DNA of 64,000 bases from Cycas panzhihuaensis (lineage: Eukaryota; Cycadophyta): assembly GCA_023213395.1 (NCBI GenBank), contig CM041465.1, forward strand, positions 46,755,741 through 46,819,740, given 5' to 3'. Within the stretch, counting starts at the first letter, position 1. Every line of letters begins with the position of its first letter. The notes below the pieces were generated by a model. It did no database searches and was not told the origin of the DNA. It saw only the letters and a list, made by a program, of their open reading frames with translations. Positions 10,449 through 21,414 of the stretch are shown here, one piece after another. The position numbers and the translations under genes are program-made.

Positions 10449-11640
10449 GAATAAAGCTAATATTAAGAATAGGATATGGAAGGGAGCCGAGTGGATTACC
10501 TCATATGGGAACAAAGGCTCAGGTGGATTAACCACCATGTGGAATCCCAGAAATTAGGAATGAGAGGCTTGTCATACCGAGGAACACTTTATTTCCAGTT
10601 AACTGACCTATGAAAAATCAAACATCAAGTGGTTGGTCATAAATATATACACCCCCTAACATAGGAAAGGAGGAAGCATTTATGGGCTAGGCTGCTGGAG
10701 GCCCATAAGGAGCGGATGGGCCCCAGGATGATAGCCAGTGACTTGAACTTGGTACTATCCCCTAAAGAGAAGAAGAGGGACCACATTAGGTGGATAGAAA
10801 TCATGGAAGACCTCGGGGATTTCTTACAAAAGGGAGGCTTGATAAATATACCCCTAAGAGGCCCTAAATTTACTTAGTGAAACAAAAGATGATCATTAAC
10901 CATATCCAAGTTAGATTGGATAGAGTGGTAGTTAACTATACTTGGGCAAGCCAACACAACAACATTAGTTTGGAAGCCTTGCCAAAGATAGTCTTAGACC
11001 ACTCCCCCCGATGTTGGGGTTTGAGGAAAATAAAGGTCATATGGGTACCCTTTTTCACTTTAAGATGATGTGGGCAAAGGACCCAAACCTTCACAACTTG
11101 ATTGCAAAGTGGTGGAAGATCCTTATACAGGGTTGCACGATGTTTAGATTTTCAAAAAAAAAAAATTGGGTAAAGCATCAGGTTAAGGATTGGAATAGGA
11201 TATCCCATGGGGATATCTTTGTTATTAAGAATCAGATATTGGAAGAGTTAAAGGTTCTGGACAAGGAAATTCATAGGGGAGGGAGGTCTCTTTCTCTAAA
11301 CCAGAATGAGGAAATCCTCCTTACCAACCTGGAGGGAGTTTTGGGCAAGGAGGAAATCTTTTGGAAATAGAAGTCTAGGGCCCTGTGGTTGACTGCGAGA
11401 GATAAAAGCATGAATTTCTTCCATATGACTAATTTAAAATATAGAACCTGCAATCAAATTAAAGCTCTGGTAAATAAGGATAGGGAGGAGATCTCTGAGT
11501 AGAAAGCTATCAAGTATGCAACAGTGGATTATTAAGGAGTTATTTAATAAACCAAGTTACGAGGATGAGGAAGCCAGAAGGGAGTTGTTGGCTTTGATCA
11601 CCAAGAATGTTAGGAATAATATGAATAGAGATTTACAAGT
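10449..11640 (+). pseudogene. LINE endonuclease (EEP) domain and linker
   Basis: Across several frames the translation shows pieces of the apurinic-like endonuclease that nicks target DNA: GNKGSGGLTTMWNP near 10510, WLVINIYTPP near 10640, and MIAGDLNLVLSPKEKK near 10720, where GDLN is the typical catalytic-region motif. It is followed by DHIRWIEIMEDLGDFLQKGG and PLRGPKFTW. Frame changes near 10660 and 10880-10900 and several stops break it. The linker towards RT (about 11000-11640) has frames with LDKEIHRGG-like text typical of the segment between EN and RT. Confidence 0.8.
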
Positions 11641-13170
11641 CCCTTTCTCACTGGAAGAGATGAGGAAGTTGTCTTTTGGATGAAGAGAGAGAAAGCTCTT
11701 GGATCCAATGGTTTCCCCCCTAAATTTTATCAGGAATACTAGGATATCATAAAAGATGACCTCCTTGAAGCTATGAAGGAATTCTTTGAGAATGGTAAGA
11801 TTCATGGAGAATGGCAAGCCACTTTCCTGGTCTTAATTCTAAAGAAAGGTGATACAAAGATAATGGAGGATTTCAGGCCTATAAGTCTGTGTAATGTGAA
11901 GTACAAAATCTTAACTAAGATTCTAGCTAACAGGTTAAACGAATCCCTCCCATTAACCATAAGTCTAAATCAGGATAGGTTTGTAAAGGCAACACATATT
12001 CTCGATGGCATTATTATGGTCCATAAAACAATACATTCAACCTCTCTAAAGAAGGAGTCTGGCATGATAGTTAAGATAGATCTTTCAAAGGCCTATGATA
12101 GGGTCTCATGGGCATGCTTGATAGAATGCATTAGAGCCTTTGGCTTTGGCAATCGATGGAGGAAATGGATTGAGAGCTATGTCTCAAAGCTGAGCTTCTC
12201 AGTAATTATAAATGGTACATCATCTTCTTTCTTTCTAGGCTACAGAGGCCTGAGACAAGGGGACTCCCTTGCCCCATACTTGTTTATTATCATGGATGAA
12301 CTGATAGGCAAGTCCCTGGAGGAGGCCAGGAGAATGAGGAAGATTGTGGGCTTAAGGCCCACCTCGGGGACTGATAATGTTGTTCACCGACACTTCATGG
12401 ATGACAACATTTTGTTGAGCAGGGCATTTGTAAGGGATGCTAGAGCTATAAAAATGGAGTTGGAAAGGTTTGAGGCAGGTACCAATTAGAAGGTGAACCT
12501 TAACAAGAGTAACATATTTTTCCTAAATGCTTTGGAGAGGAACCAAAAAGTTATCAGTAGGATCCTAGAAATGCCCAGCAAGACACTTCCTATGTTGTAC
12601 CTGTGAATGCCTCTATTTGTATGCAAAATAGAGAAGAACCTCTAGAATTCGATTATTAGCTAGGTATAAAGGAAACTAGCTAGCTAAAAAGGGGCCTTAT
12701 TAAGCTAGGCAGGGAAACTTTAACTATTGGTGGCCTCCGTCCAAAACACACCTACCTATATGTTGTCTCTGTTTAGGTGTCTAAGGGAGGTTATAAATGC
12801 TCTCAAGTCTATCCAAAAAAGGTACTTATGGTCTGGGGCTGAGGATAGGGAGAGAATTCATTTAGAGTCCTCGGAGAAAGTTTGCCTCCCTAAATGGGTG
12901 GGCAGCCTAAATATCAAGGATATCACTTGTTTCAATAGAGATTTAGTTGCCAAATTGGGGTGGAGTCTTGTAATAAAGGAGGAGAGGTCTTGGTGCAAGA
13001 TTGTTGCTTAGAAATATCTTGGAAATACCTAGTACTTGAAGCACAATACCCCAGGAAAGCACGGATCTGCAATCTAGAGGAGTTTAGTTTATATGAGGAA
13101 GATGATGGCTTCGAGGGTTCAATGGTGCTTAGTGATGGAAAGACTATTGATTTCTGGGAGGATACCTAGT
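11641..13170 (+). pseudogene. LINE reverse transcriptase
   Basis: RT copies the LINE RNA at the nicked target. The clearest part is an uninterrupted frame at 11773-12489 with FRPISLCNVKYKILTKILAN, then DRVSWACL, GLRQGDSLAPYLFI and the catalytic HFMDDN box (12394-12405), where most plant LINEs have F-ADD. Upstream, WMKREKALGSNGFPPKFYQ near 11670-11740 is the RT entry motif in a shifted frame with a stop. Downstream the thumb region (12727-13011) has RYLWSGAEDRERIHL and INIKDI-type text with breaks in between. Confidence 0.9.
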
Positions 13171-13489
13171 GTGGCCACACCCAACTAAACAAGAGATCGA
13201 CCTTTGCACCTATACAACCTATTTGCAAAAGTATCTATGGTAAAAAGGTGAAGGGCTACTTACAGGAATGAGAGGACATGAAGAAATCGACATGTTTTAA
13301 AGAAATTCTCCATGTAGTAAACAACCACCCTTAGGAATGAGGTAAATAAAGTTTACATTCCTAGATTTCCTAAAAATAACTCTCTGGTTGGTTTGCTTTC
13401 CGATCAAGGAATTACATGATCAAAATTGGGTACCAGTTTTTGATATCTAAAAAAGGCATATATGAAAACAAGATGCTCGGGGGAGTCTA
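13171..13489 (+). other. LINE spacer between RT and zf-RVT
   Basis: This stretch belongs to the LINE by position but is too broken to read as protein. Short in-frame pieces typical of the connection region occur, with many stops. I see no separate feature. Confidence 0.5.
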
Positions 13490-13774
13490 GAAAATGGGGT
13501 TAATTCCCAAGGTAGCCATTTTTTGGTGGCTTTTCCTTAAGAATAAGATTCTTACCTTAGATAATCTAAGGAAAAGAGGTTTTTCGATGGCGAATAGATG
13601 TATTCTCTACCTCTGAGAGGAGGAGTTAATGGATCACATCTTCTTGCATTGCACCTGTTCCAAGGAGGTGTGGATGAAGCTATGGAGATTCTTTGGAGTA
13701 TCTTGGGTACCATTAGGGTCTGTTAAGGATCTAGTTGATGCATGGGTAAGTCCTTTTAGGAGCAAGATCTTAAC
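13490..13774 (+). pseudogene. LINE zf-RVT zinc-binding region
   Basis: The translation shows IPKVAIFWWLFLKNKILTLD, LRKRGF, then a Cys region and DHIFLHCTCSKEVWMKLWRF, the pattern of the zf-RVT domain found after RT in plant LINEs. Residue choice is consistent with Cys/His metal ligands although one expected Cys position reads as a stop. The sequence is cut by the Copia-3 LTR at 13775. Confidence 0.82.
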
Positions 13775-14086
13775 TGAAGAAGGGATAGATCTAGGAGATA
13801 AATCACTCACATGCACACAATGGCAATGGAGAATGAAAAAGAAGATGAAACAAGATATGAGACCAAGCTTGGAGGTGAGAATGAATGATGACTCCCTCCT
13901 TGAGATTTCACCTTTTATTAATGAGGGTGAGCATTAGGGTTAGGATTTTCCCGCCTAATGACATAAACCCGAAATTATATCTAAATGCACATAAAGTACA
14001 TTTCATTAGGAGACTAATGCTAATAATATATCATAAGGTCACATAATTAATCTACATAAATGACCTTAATACATTAACCTCTTTCA
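13775..14086 (-). repeat. 3' LTR of Copia-3
   Basis: It runs TGAAGAAGGGATAGA to CTCTTTCA, 312 bp, and aligns along its length with 21103-21414 with scattered substitutions and no length difference. The adjacent ATCCCCCCGTTAAT (14087-14100) is the PPT read from the opposite strand. Confidence 0.93.
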
Positions 14087-14522
14087 ATCCCCCCGTTAAT
14101 AGTGGAAGGTCATTTTCAGAAAATCTATTCTATGAGGTCTTCATTTGAGTCTCATTATTACATTGAAATTCTAAATGACACTTTTGTCGGAAAACCCTCA
14201 TAGGGAATAAAAATCCATGAACTTTCTAAGATCTATAGCCCCTTTTATAAATCAAAATGGCTAAGGTGGCTCTTTGATGTAGCCTGATAGCCAAGTAGCT
14301 TAAATGTACAGCTTAATCTGCTAAGTCTCCATATATAGTTTGATCATCCCCTATGCCCTTTTGGGTTTTCATAGGTCCTGATTTTCCAAAACAAGTACAA
14401 CCCTTATCCTTCTGTGCCTACATGGGGTTTTCACAAAGAGGATAGAGTAGAGACTTACTCTTATTCTTACATGCCTGAGGGGTTTTCACGAAGAGAATAG
14501 AGTATGATGATCTTGTTGACAT
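14087..14522 (-). other. Copia-3 PPT and 3' untranslated part
   Basis: The PPT lies at 14087-14100. The remaining sequence separates it from the end of the pol frame near 14532 and shows no protein homology. A repeated CACAAAGAG / CACGAAGAG block near 14430-14490 is the only internal structure noticed. Confidence 0.6.
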
Positions 14523-16040
14523 CTTCTTTGATCAATTAAAGATGGAGGCCCTAAGGCCAAGCTGCCTTCGGAAATGTTCAAACTTCACCCTTTGCAGCAG
14601 TTTTATGAAGATATCGACCACTTGATCTATTATGGGACAGTAATCTAATTGAATTGTGCCGTCATGAACAAGTTCCCTAATCCTGTAGACTTTCGTACTT
14701 ATGTGTTTGGTATGATCGTGAAATACAGGATTTTTTGCCATGCAGATTGCTGATTGATTATCCACATGAAGACTTGTAGGATTTGTTTGGGTGATATTCA
14801 ATGCTTCCAATAAATTTCTTAGCCATATCACCTCTTTACTAGTCTTAGAAGCAGTAATGTATTCAACTTCGACAGTTGAATCTACAACTATCTTCTACCA
14901 TCTGGATCTCCATGATATTGGTGATGTTCTAAGAAACATTACATACCCAGATGTAGATCTTCTCGTATCTTTATCTCCTGCAAAGTTTGAGTCTGTGTAT
15001 GCAGAAAGCTTAAAGTTTGAATTAGGTTTATACAACAGACCATATTTGCTGGTCGTCTTAAGGTATCTCAACACTCGCACTACTGCCTACCAATGATTCT
15101 GCTTAGGATTTATCATGTAACGAGCAAGAATACCGACAAAGTGTATAATATCTGGCCTTGTATTACTAGTGTAGATGAGACTACCTACAAGTTTCCTATA
15201 GAGTGTTGCATCTGCCTCGCTAGTGTCACCTTCAGCTGAGAGTTTGGTGTTAGGATCCATAAGTAACATCACTGGTCGAGCATCTTTTAATTGAAACTTG
15301 GTTAGAAGATCATTGATGTATTTTTCTTGAGAGAGGAAAAATTTTCCATTCTTTTATGTTACTTTAATTCCTAAGTAATATTTCATCAAACCGAGGTCAA
15401 ACAATTCGAACGTTTTTCCAAGGTCCTTTTTTAGCTGGCTTATTGCTTGTTCACTATTACCTGTTATTAGCATGTCATCCACAAAGATTATGAGATAAGT
15501 GACTTTATCCTTATGGCACTTGATGAACAACGTTGCATCAATATCTTGATAGTCACAAACCTCGCATCCAAGTTACCTTATCCTTTTAGATAACTTGGTA
15601 AACTAAGCGTGGGGGGCTTGTTTAAGGCCATATAAGGACTTTCTGAGCCTGCAAACCTTATGCTCTTGACCTTCAATCTCATATTCTTCTGGCTGAGCCA
15701 TGTAAATTTCTTCTTCAAGATCTCCATTGAGAAACGCGGTCTTAATATCGAGTTGGTGGATTTTCCAACCCTGTTGAGCAGCCAAGGCCACAAGAGTTCT
15801 AATTATAGGCCACTTGGTTGTAGGTGCAAAGACTTCAGTGTAGTCGATGCCTTCTCTTTGTGTAAATCCTTTAGGTACCAACCTCACCTTGTGTTTTTTA
15901 AGGGTGCCATCTGATCTGTATTTGTTTTTGAACACCCATTTATTTTGAACTACCTTTCTGCCAAGTGGTAGATCAATGAACTCCCATGTATTATTCTTGA
16001 TAAGAGATTGATACTCTTCATTCATGGCGTTTCTCCAAGC
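14523..16040 (-). pseudogene. Copia-3 reverse transcriptase and RNase H
   Basis: Read leftwards from 16025: MNEEYQSLIKNNTWEFIDLP, then [40 protein letters not shown] and SLYGLKQAPHA. The catalytic box is FVDD at 15474-15485, intact, followed by DLGLMKYYLGI. RNase H contains AYTDSNFAGDKDTRRSTSGY (about 14950-15010) and ADLHVDNQSAI-type and HDHTKHI motifs, ending LGLRASIFN near 14532. A few stops, for example after QAPHA, break an otherwise well-preserved domain. This is the best-kept RT in the window. Confidence 0.92.
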
Positions 16041-17570
16041 TATATGCTTTACATCTTCTTAGTACGTTAAGGGCTCTTCATTAAGACTAAGATGTAATTC
16101 TACTAGTTTAAGCTTAGTATATAATGATTCCTGCATCCTTGTTCTATGGGTACTTCGAGTGCCAGTTTTTCCCACCTCATCTGGTCGTATGTCCTTATTG
16201 ACCTGGCGGGCTTCTCGAAATCCTCAAGTTGGGAATGATGTCCTCATTTCCCCAACTTCTTGGTTCTTATTATATTCATTAAAATGATTATTTTGTAAGG
16301 AGGATGTTGATGTGCCTAAGGAAGATGGTCCTTCTACCACTGTTTAATCTTTGCCAACTGAAGGTGGAGAGGATGGTTCTTCTATAATGGACTTGCCTTT
16401 GTCAACTCTGTTATCTTCAAAAGATGGTGCTGATTGTGCACTCATTTGTTCAGAGTCACAACTTGTATCCTCCAAGGCTCTATTGTCAGCTTCTAATATT
16501 TGGAGTAATTTATGTCTGTCCCCCCCCCCCCCTCAAATTTTGGAATCTGAACATCATACTTGATAACATTATTATAACAGTGTGAGGGTACTATGGAGTC
16601 TAATTTAAGTAACTGATCCTCTGTCTTTGCAAAAATGACATCTCTGGTAACGATGATTTTTCGTTGTGAAGGTATGAAGACCTTATACCCTTTCTTATCC
16701 ATAGGGTATCCAACAAAGGTATTTTTAAGTGCCCTTGGCTGGAGTTTATTTCAATCTGCATCCAAAATATGGGCATAACATGTAGAGTAAAAAAATCTAA
16801 AGTAGTGAATAATGGGGGCTTGTCCTGACCACTTTTTATTAGGTGATTGTACTTCCTTTGATGGGCTAACGACATTGATACAATAAATAGCTATCCAGAT
16901 TGCTTCAGCCCATAGATAGGTAGGTACATTTTTATATATTAACATAGCATGAGCCATGTTCATGATTGTCCTGTTCATGTGCTTGGCAAGTCTATTTTGA
17001 TGTGGGGTACCTGTTACTATTATTTGATGCTTGATGCCATTGTCTCGAAGGTAGCTTTCAAACTCATGTGAGGTATATTCACCACCATTATCAGTTCGAA
17101 GACATTTGAGTTGATAACCTGACTCTTTTTTAGTGAGGGCTTTGAATTCCTTGAATATACGGAATGCTTCATCTTTTTTGAGTAGAAACGCTACCCATAC
17201 TTTTCTAGTGAAATCATCAATGAAAGAGATGTAATATAGCTTGCCCTTTAGTGAAGGAATGGGCATTGGCCCACATAAATCAGAGTGTACCAATTGTAAT
17301 GGATGGCTTGATTTGCACTGACTTTTGGGAAATGGTTGTCGATGAGATTTGGCAATGATACAAGCTTCACATTTAAAGGGCTTAGAGGAAAACTTTGGAA
17401 GGTTTGGAAGAGTATTAGAAAGATCTCTAAGTCTATCAATGTGAACATGGCCCATACGAGTATGCTAAAGAGCTGACAATGTTGGATGGGTCAAGATGGA
17501 ATTAAATGCAAATTATTCATCGGCATAAGGGCTTTGGGTACAATGGGCTTCAGAAGATGGAGAGTCATTC
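16041..17570 (-). pseudogene. Copia-3 integrase
   Basis: The zinc-binding part (GHVHIDRLRDL ... CEACIIAKSHR) and catalytic core are readable in one 234-codon frame at 16751-17455. The first two acidic residues are present (VHSDLCGP and RTDNGGEY), but the third position reads TPHQNRLAKHMNR where the family has a Glu two residues before the Met, so the D,D,E triad is broken by Glu to Lys. The C-terminal domain (GYPMDKKGYKVFIPSQRK) follows at about 16500-16720 in another frame. The region 16041-16490 is the variable linker to RT. A C-run at 16519-16530 sits in it. Confidence 0.9.
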
Positions 17571-17572
17571 AA

Positions 17573-17908
17573 TCAAAAGAGTTTTCTAGAGAGATGTCTA
17601 GTCAAAACCACCTGATTAGTTGGAGGGTGAATGACCTTAAGAGTCTGGTCATTTGCAGTTACACTCAGATTAAATCCATAAGAAACAAGTGTAGATAAAG
17701 AGAGTAGGTCTTGTTTAAGATTAGGTATGTATAAGACATCAAGCAATGTAAAATCTTCTAAGCTTGGGAGTTTTGGGCAAATGTTACCAATTCCTTCAAC
17801 AAGTTGTTGTGATTTATCAGCCATGTGAACAACTCCATGAATATTTGAGTCAAATGTTTGATATAGACTATGATTGCATGTCATATGTTGAGTTGCTCCT
17901 GTGTCCAT
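17573..17908 (-). pseudogene. Copia-3 protease
   Basis: The aspartic protease that would mature the polyprotein. The frame begins MDTGATQHMTCNHSLYQTF, keeping the D-T-G-A catalytic motif and the HMT signature of copia proteases, and continues through LEDVLYIPNLKQDLLSLSTL-like sequence, the usual protease end. The Trp-Ile before the catalytic motif is in the adjacent frame, so a small frameshift lies near 17905. Confidence 0.9.
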
Positions 17909-19110
17909 GATCCACTATCCATTGATTGAAGCCATACTATTGGCAATTCCAATAGGGCTTGCCATTGTTGAAGGGAATTCACAAGTGATATATCCACACC
18001 GAGCTTCAAAGTATTTATTTGGTTGGTCAATGGCATTTGATGCTGAAGATCCCTCAATTCTTTGAATGTGTGCTTGTATAAAACTTGTACCACTAAAGGA
18101 TTCTTCACAAGTCTCTTCAACATTGTGAGCTCCATGTTTTGGTTGGAACTTAGCCAACTTATAAGTGGTAGTTCTACAATCTTTTGCTAAGTGTCCTTTA
18201 CGGTTACACCGATCACACATAATAGTTTGATTACCAGTCCCTGAAGAAGTACTGGTTTGGCCTGATTGTCTTACTCTTTGTTGAGGTGGCCCTTAGCCTT
18301 GAAACTGTCGAGACTGTGATTGAGGGTTTGATTGACCTTGTAGATGATTTCCCATATTTCTTCCTCTTCCTCTTGCTCAGTTATTTCCTCTACCATGAGA
18401 GGGACCTTGATTTTTTGTGTAGCAAACTTCTTCTTCTACCTCAAAGGCTACATCTGGAAGAGAGTTAGAGACTACAAAGTTTGTATCAAAGGTCTTGTCA
18501 AATTCTATGAACTTTTCGGCAAGTGCTTCGAAGTTGAGTGTCTTCAATGTTCCACTAGATTGAAGACTTCCAAGCAAGTTTTTATAATTAGGGACATGTA
18601 AACATGACTAGATCAAAAATGCCCAAGTGATGCATTAGATCTTAAAGTCTTTATCAATTGCTTGTTTAATTGGTCGAAGGAGATTTATTGTCTCATGAGC
18701 TCGTCCCTTTTGCATTTTTAATTTGTTCATTTTCAAAACAAGATGAACAAATTCTAAATCTGACTTTGTATCAAAGTTCTTTCTAAGAACTTCTAGGACC
18801 TTCCAGGTTGTATCATGTTCCTCTTTGTTTATTAAGTTGTGCAAGGAGTGATCAATAACCAACAAAATTCCTGCATGAATCTTTTCATCATCTATCTCCC
18901 ATTGTAGTTTAGTTGCAGCATCTGTAGGAGCTATTGGGGTGGATCCACTGGAAGAAGTTGTTATAGCCATTGCTGGTGTGCTGGGTGTAGGCTGCAAGTG
19001 GGCTCTCCAAAGGCCTTCATACTTTGCAGTATTTTAAATTCTAGTGTACCATATATCCCAATTTTCTTTGGCTTTTAATATGCAGTTAACATTTTGCTTA
19101 AATTGAGATG
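17909..19110 (-). pseudogene. Copia-3 gag
   Basis: The zinc knuckle, CDRCNRKGHLAKDC (about 18176-18217), keeps CX2CX4HX4C. Upstream, on the right, 18635-18997 encodes a typical Gag core: WEIDDEKIHAGILLVIDHSL followed by TTWKVLEVLRKNFDTKSDLE. Further upstream NWDIWYTRI and KYEGLWRAHLQPTPS (about 19000-19080) are the expected Gag N-terminal region, so the start lies near 19110 but cannot be fixed. Several stops and shifts occur between 18240 and 18620. Confidence 0.87.
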
Positions 19111-21088
19111 ATATGGTGATGATGAAGAATTAGAAGAGATGATAGAAGTATGTGCCACTGACACGTGTGGCTAGTATATACCGCATGAGGATGTAGAAAT
19201 GATTGTTATGATGAGAAGCAAGCAATGATTAACTATTTTTCAACAATTATATAAAAAATGAATATAAGTAATGATGTAAGAATGAGGCCTAATATAGAGC
19301 TGGCAAAGAGTGGCGATGTGTCATGCCACTAACCTCTCACTTATGTCCAAATGTAGGTGAGGTTTTGATCCCTAAGGCTTCTAGTATACGATTAGGGACT
19401 TTACTCGCGATACCCGCACCTGCGCTTGGTGATGAAATCCAAGTCACAGTGGATCCCAAGTACTCCCAGTCCTCACCCAGTTCACTAATGAGCAGCTATA
19501 TACCTCCTTTGAAGAGTCAAATAGTACTGTGTATCCTACAGCTATGACAGATACTGGACCGGGTTAATTTTAATCTTGCATTAAGGTTTTCAGTTTTCCC
19601 GGGTGGTTATCAGGATTATCCCTGATTGGAAGCCGTAGGTATGGCTAACCTGTCCCTCCACCACTATTCCGGTTAAGACCAGATCCAGTATGAAACTCAC
19701 ACCTCCCTTAGGGCCTGGACTTCGGCTAACCTTGGTCTATTTCAAACAAGGCGAGTGTGCGCACAAGTCAAGAACTGTCGGTATAGATCGTACGAATGAG
19801 ATTCCTTTTAGGAATAGTGTAAGATGTTTCCGTATAACTAAAAACTAAAATAGAAACTTGCCAAATGTGCTTGCTTGCTTTATTGTTGTTGCCACTTTTG
19901 TGATGGTTTGTTATTGTTGCTGCTTTTGTGATATTTTATTGTTGTTACTACTTTTGTGATGCTTTATGCTATGTGTGTAAATAGAAAAGCATGCTAAATT
20001 TAGCAGGGGAACCAGATGTTGCTTCCAATCCAAGGTTTCCCTTACTTTAGTATAATGTTTCCAATATGATTTGGGAAGTTTTGATAAAAAAGCCATAATG
20101 GGCTAAAAAATGGATTAACTTACCGCTAAAATGATGATTTTTCTAAATCTATATGCATGCTATTGTGCCCTATTTTGTGAGTTTTTCACAAAAATTATAA
20201 ATAATGATAAATGAGGTGTTTTTTAGGAATTACAAATATGAAGGCCTAAATGATAAAATTTGAATTTATGATAGAAGGAAAGAGTGTTCAGAATGTTGTT
20301 TTTGATCGAGTTGTGAAGTCAAATTTTAGAAAAGGCACAAAAACGTTTCTGCCCAAAAAAGCACCACAATAAAATCATGCCAGATCAACTATATCAGAAT
20401 ATGGACTTTAATATGTCAAAAGCTAAGTTTTGACATGTACATTAACTTTTCCTTCTACACCATCTGTAAAATATGCCAAAAACTTGTCTGAAATGCCCTT
20501 ACAAGGTCCTTTGTGGGGTTGAGTAGGCAAAATCAGCAACCGTGAGAAAACTGCATAGATCTCACTAACCAGTGGATGAAATTTGATGAGATTTATCTTA
20601 AAATTATCTTAAGACATAAATGTACTAGATCCCTTAATAAAAATTTTAGATCTTTAGCTTATAATTGAAGGATTTCATTAGGAAAAGTGCTTTAAATCAA
20701 TTATCCACAAAATTACCCTTTTTATCATAGCTAAAACTCGCTGTTGTAGGCTGAATCTAAAGTTTCTCTAGAATAAAAAAATGATCCTCTAGTGAAGGCG
20801 ACCCTATATGCCAAATTTTATCAAATTCTGAGATGGTTGACTTTTTATGAAAATTTGGACCTTTAATGCTTTCAGGACTATTCTGGCAATTGAATGGATT
20901 TAAAAACCTATATTCTTCACCTCTAAATTTCTACACACATGTACAAAGTAGAAACATACAAAATGCTATAATTTTATACTCTCAAAATATTAAAAAAAAG
21001 GAATGCACTCTCAATACTTCATATTGAAGGTAAAGGAGAGGGAAAATGACTCCATGTAAGTGGAATGGAGTGAATAGATCTCCTTCTA
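19111..21088 (-). other. Copia-3 5' leader, noncoding
   Basis: About 2 kb between gag and PBS with no recognised protein. Two internal zones differ from the rest. At about 19320-19800 the sequence is GC-richer and contains several CpGs (for example TTACTCGCGATACCCGC), unlike the AT-rich surroundings. At about 19880-19966 there are three imperfect copies of a 25-31 bp unit built on TTATTGTTG and ACTTTTGTGAT. The rest is plain AT-rich sequence. Confidence 0.6.
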
Positions 21089-21100
21089 GCTCTGAAACCA
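21089..21100 (-). other. Primer-binding site of Copia-3
   Basis: GCTCTGAAACCA reads TGGTTTCAGAGC on the minus strand, one base from the initiator tRNA-Met site. It is separated from the LTR by two bases (CA). Confidence 0.85.
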
Positions 21101-21102
21101 CA

Positions 21103-21414
21103 TGAAGGAATGATGGATCTAGGAGATAAATCACTCGCATGCACACAATGGCAATGGAGAATGAAAAAGAAGATAAAACAAGATATGAGAACAAGCTTAT
21201 AGGTGAGAATGAATAATGACTCCCTCCTTGAGATTTCACCTTTTATTAATGAGGGTGAGCATTAGGGTTAGGATTTTCTAGCCTAATGACATAAACCCAA
21301 AATTACATCTAAATGCACATAAAGTACATTTCATTAAGAGACTAATGATAATAATATATCCTAAGTTCACATAATTAATCTACACAAATGACCTTGATAC
21401 ATTAACCTCTTTCA
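21103..21414 (-). repeat. 5' LTR of Copia-3
   Basis: 312 bp from TGAAGGAATGATGGA to CCTCTTTCA, the same length as the left LTR. LINE sequence resumes right after it. Confidence 0.93.

Larger units (their letters stand above)
13775..21414 (-). mobile_element. Copia-3: full-length copia element in the LINE
   Basis: Two 312-bp LTRs, a PPT next to the left LTR and a PBS next to the right LTR define a complete minus-strand element of 7640 bp. Reading from 21414 leftwards: LTR, PBS, leader of about 2 kb, gag, protease, integrase, RT, RNase H, PPT, LTR. Flanks are TTAAC on the left (13770-13774) and CTGAC on the right (21415-21419), which agree at three of five positions with transition-type differences, so they may be a decayed target duplication. 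Recovery of LINE homology on both sides supports insertion into a pre-existing LINE. Confidence 0.93.

Noticed and set aside
18286-18601. Plus-strand frames of 60 and 85 codons opposite Copia-3 gag
   Set aside because: Leu/Phe/Ser-rich antisense shadows of the gag region.
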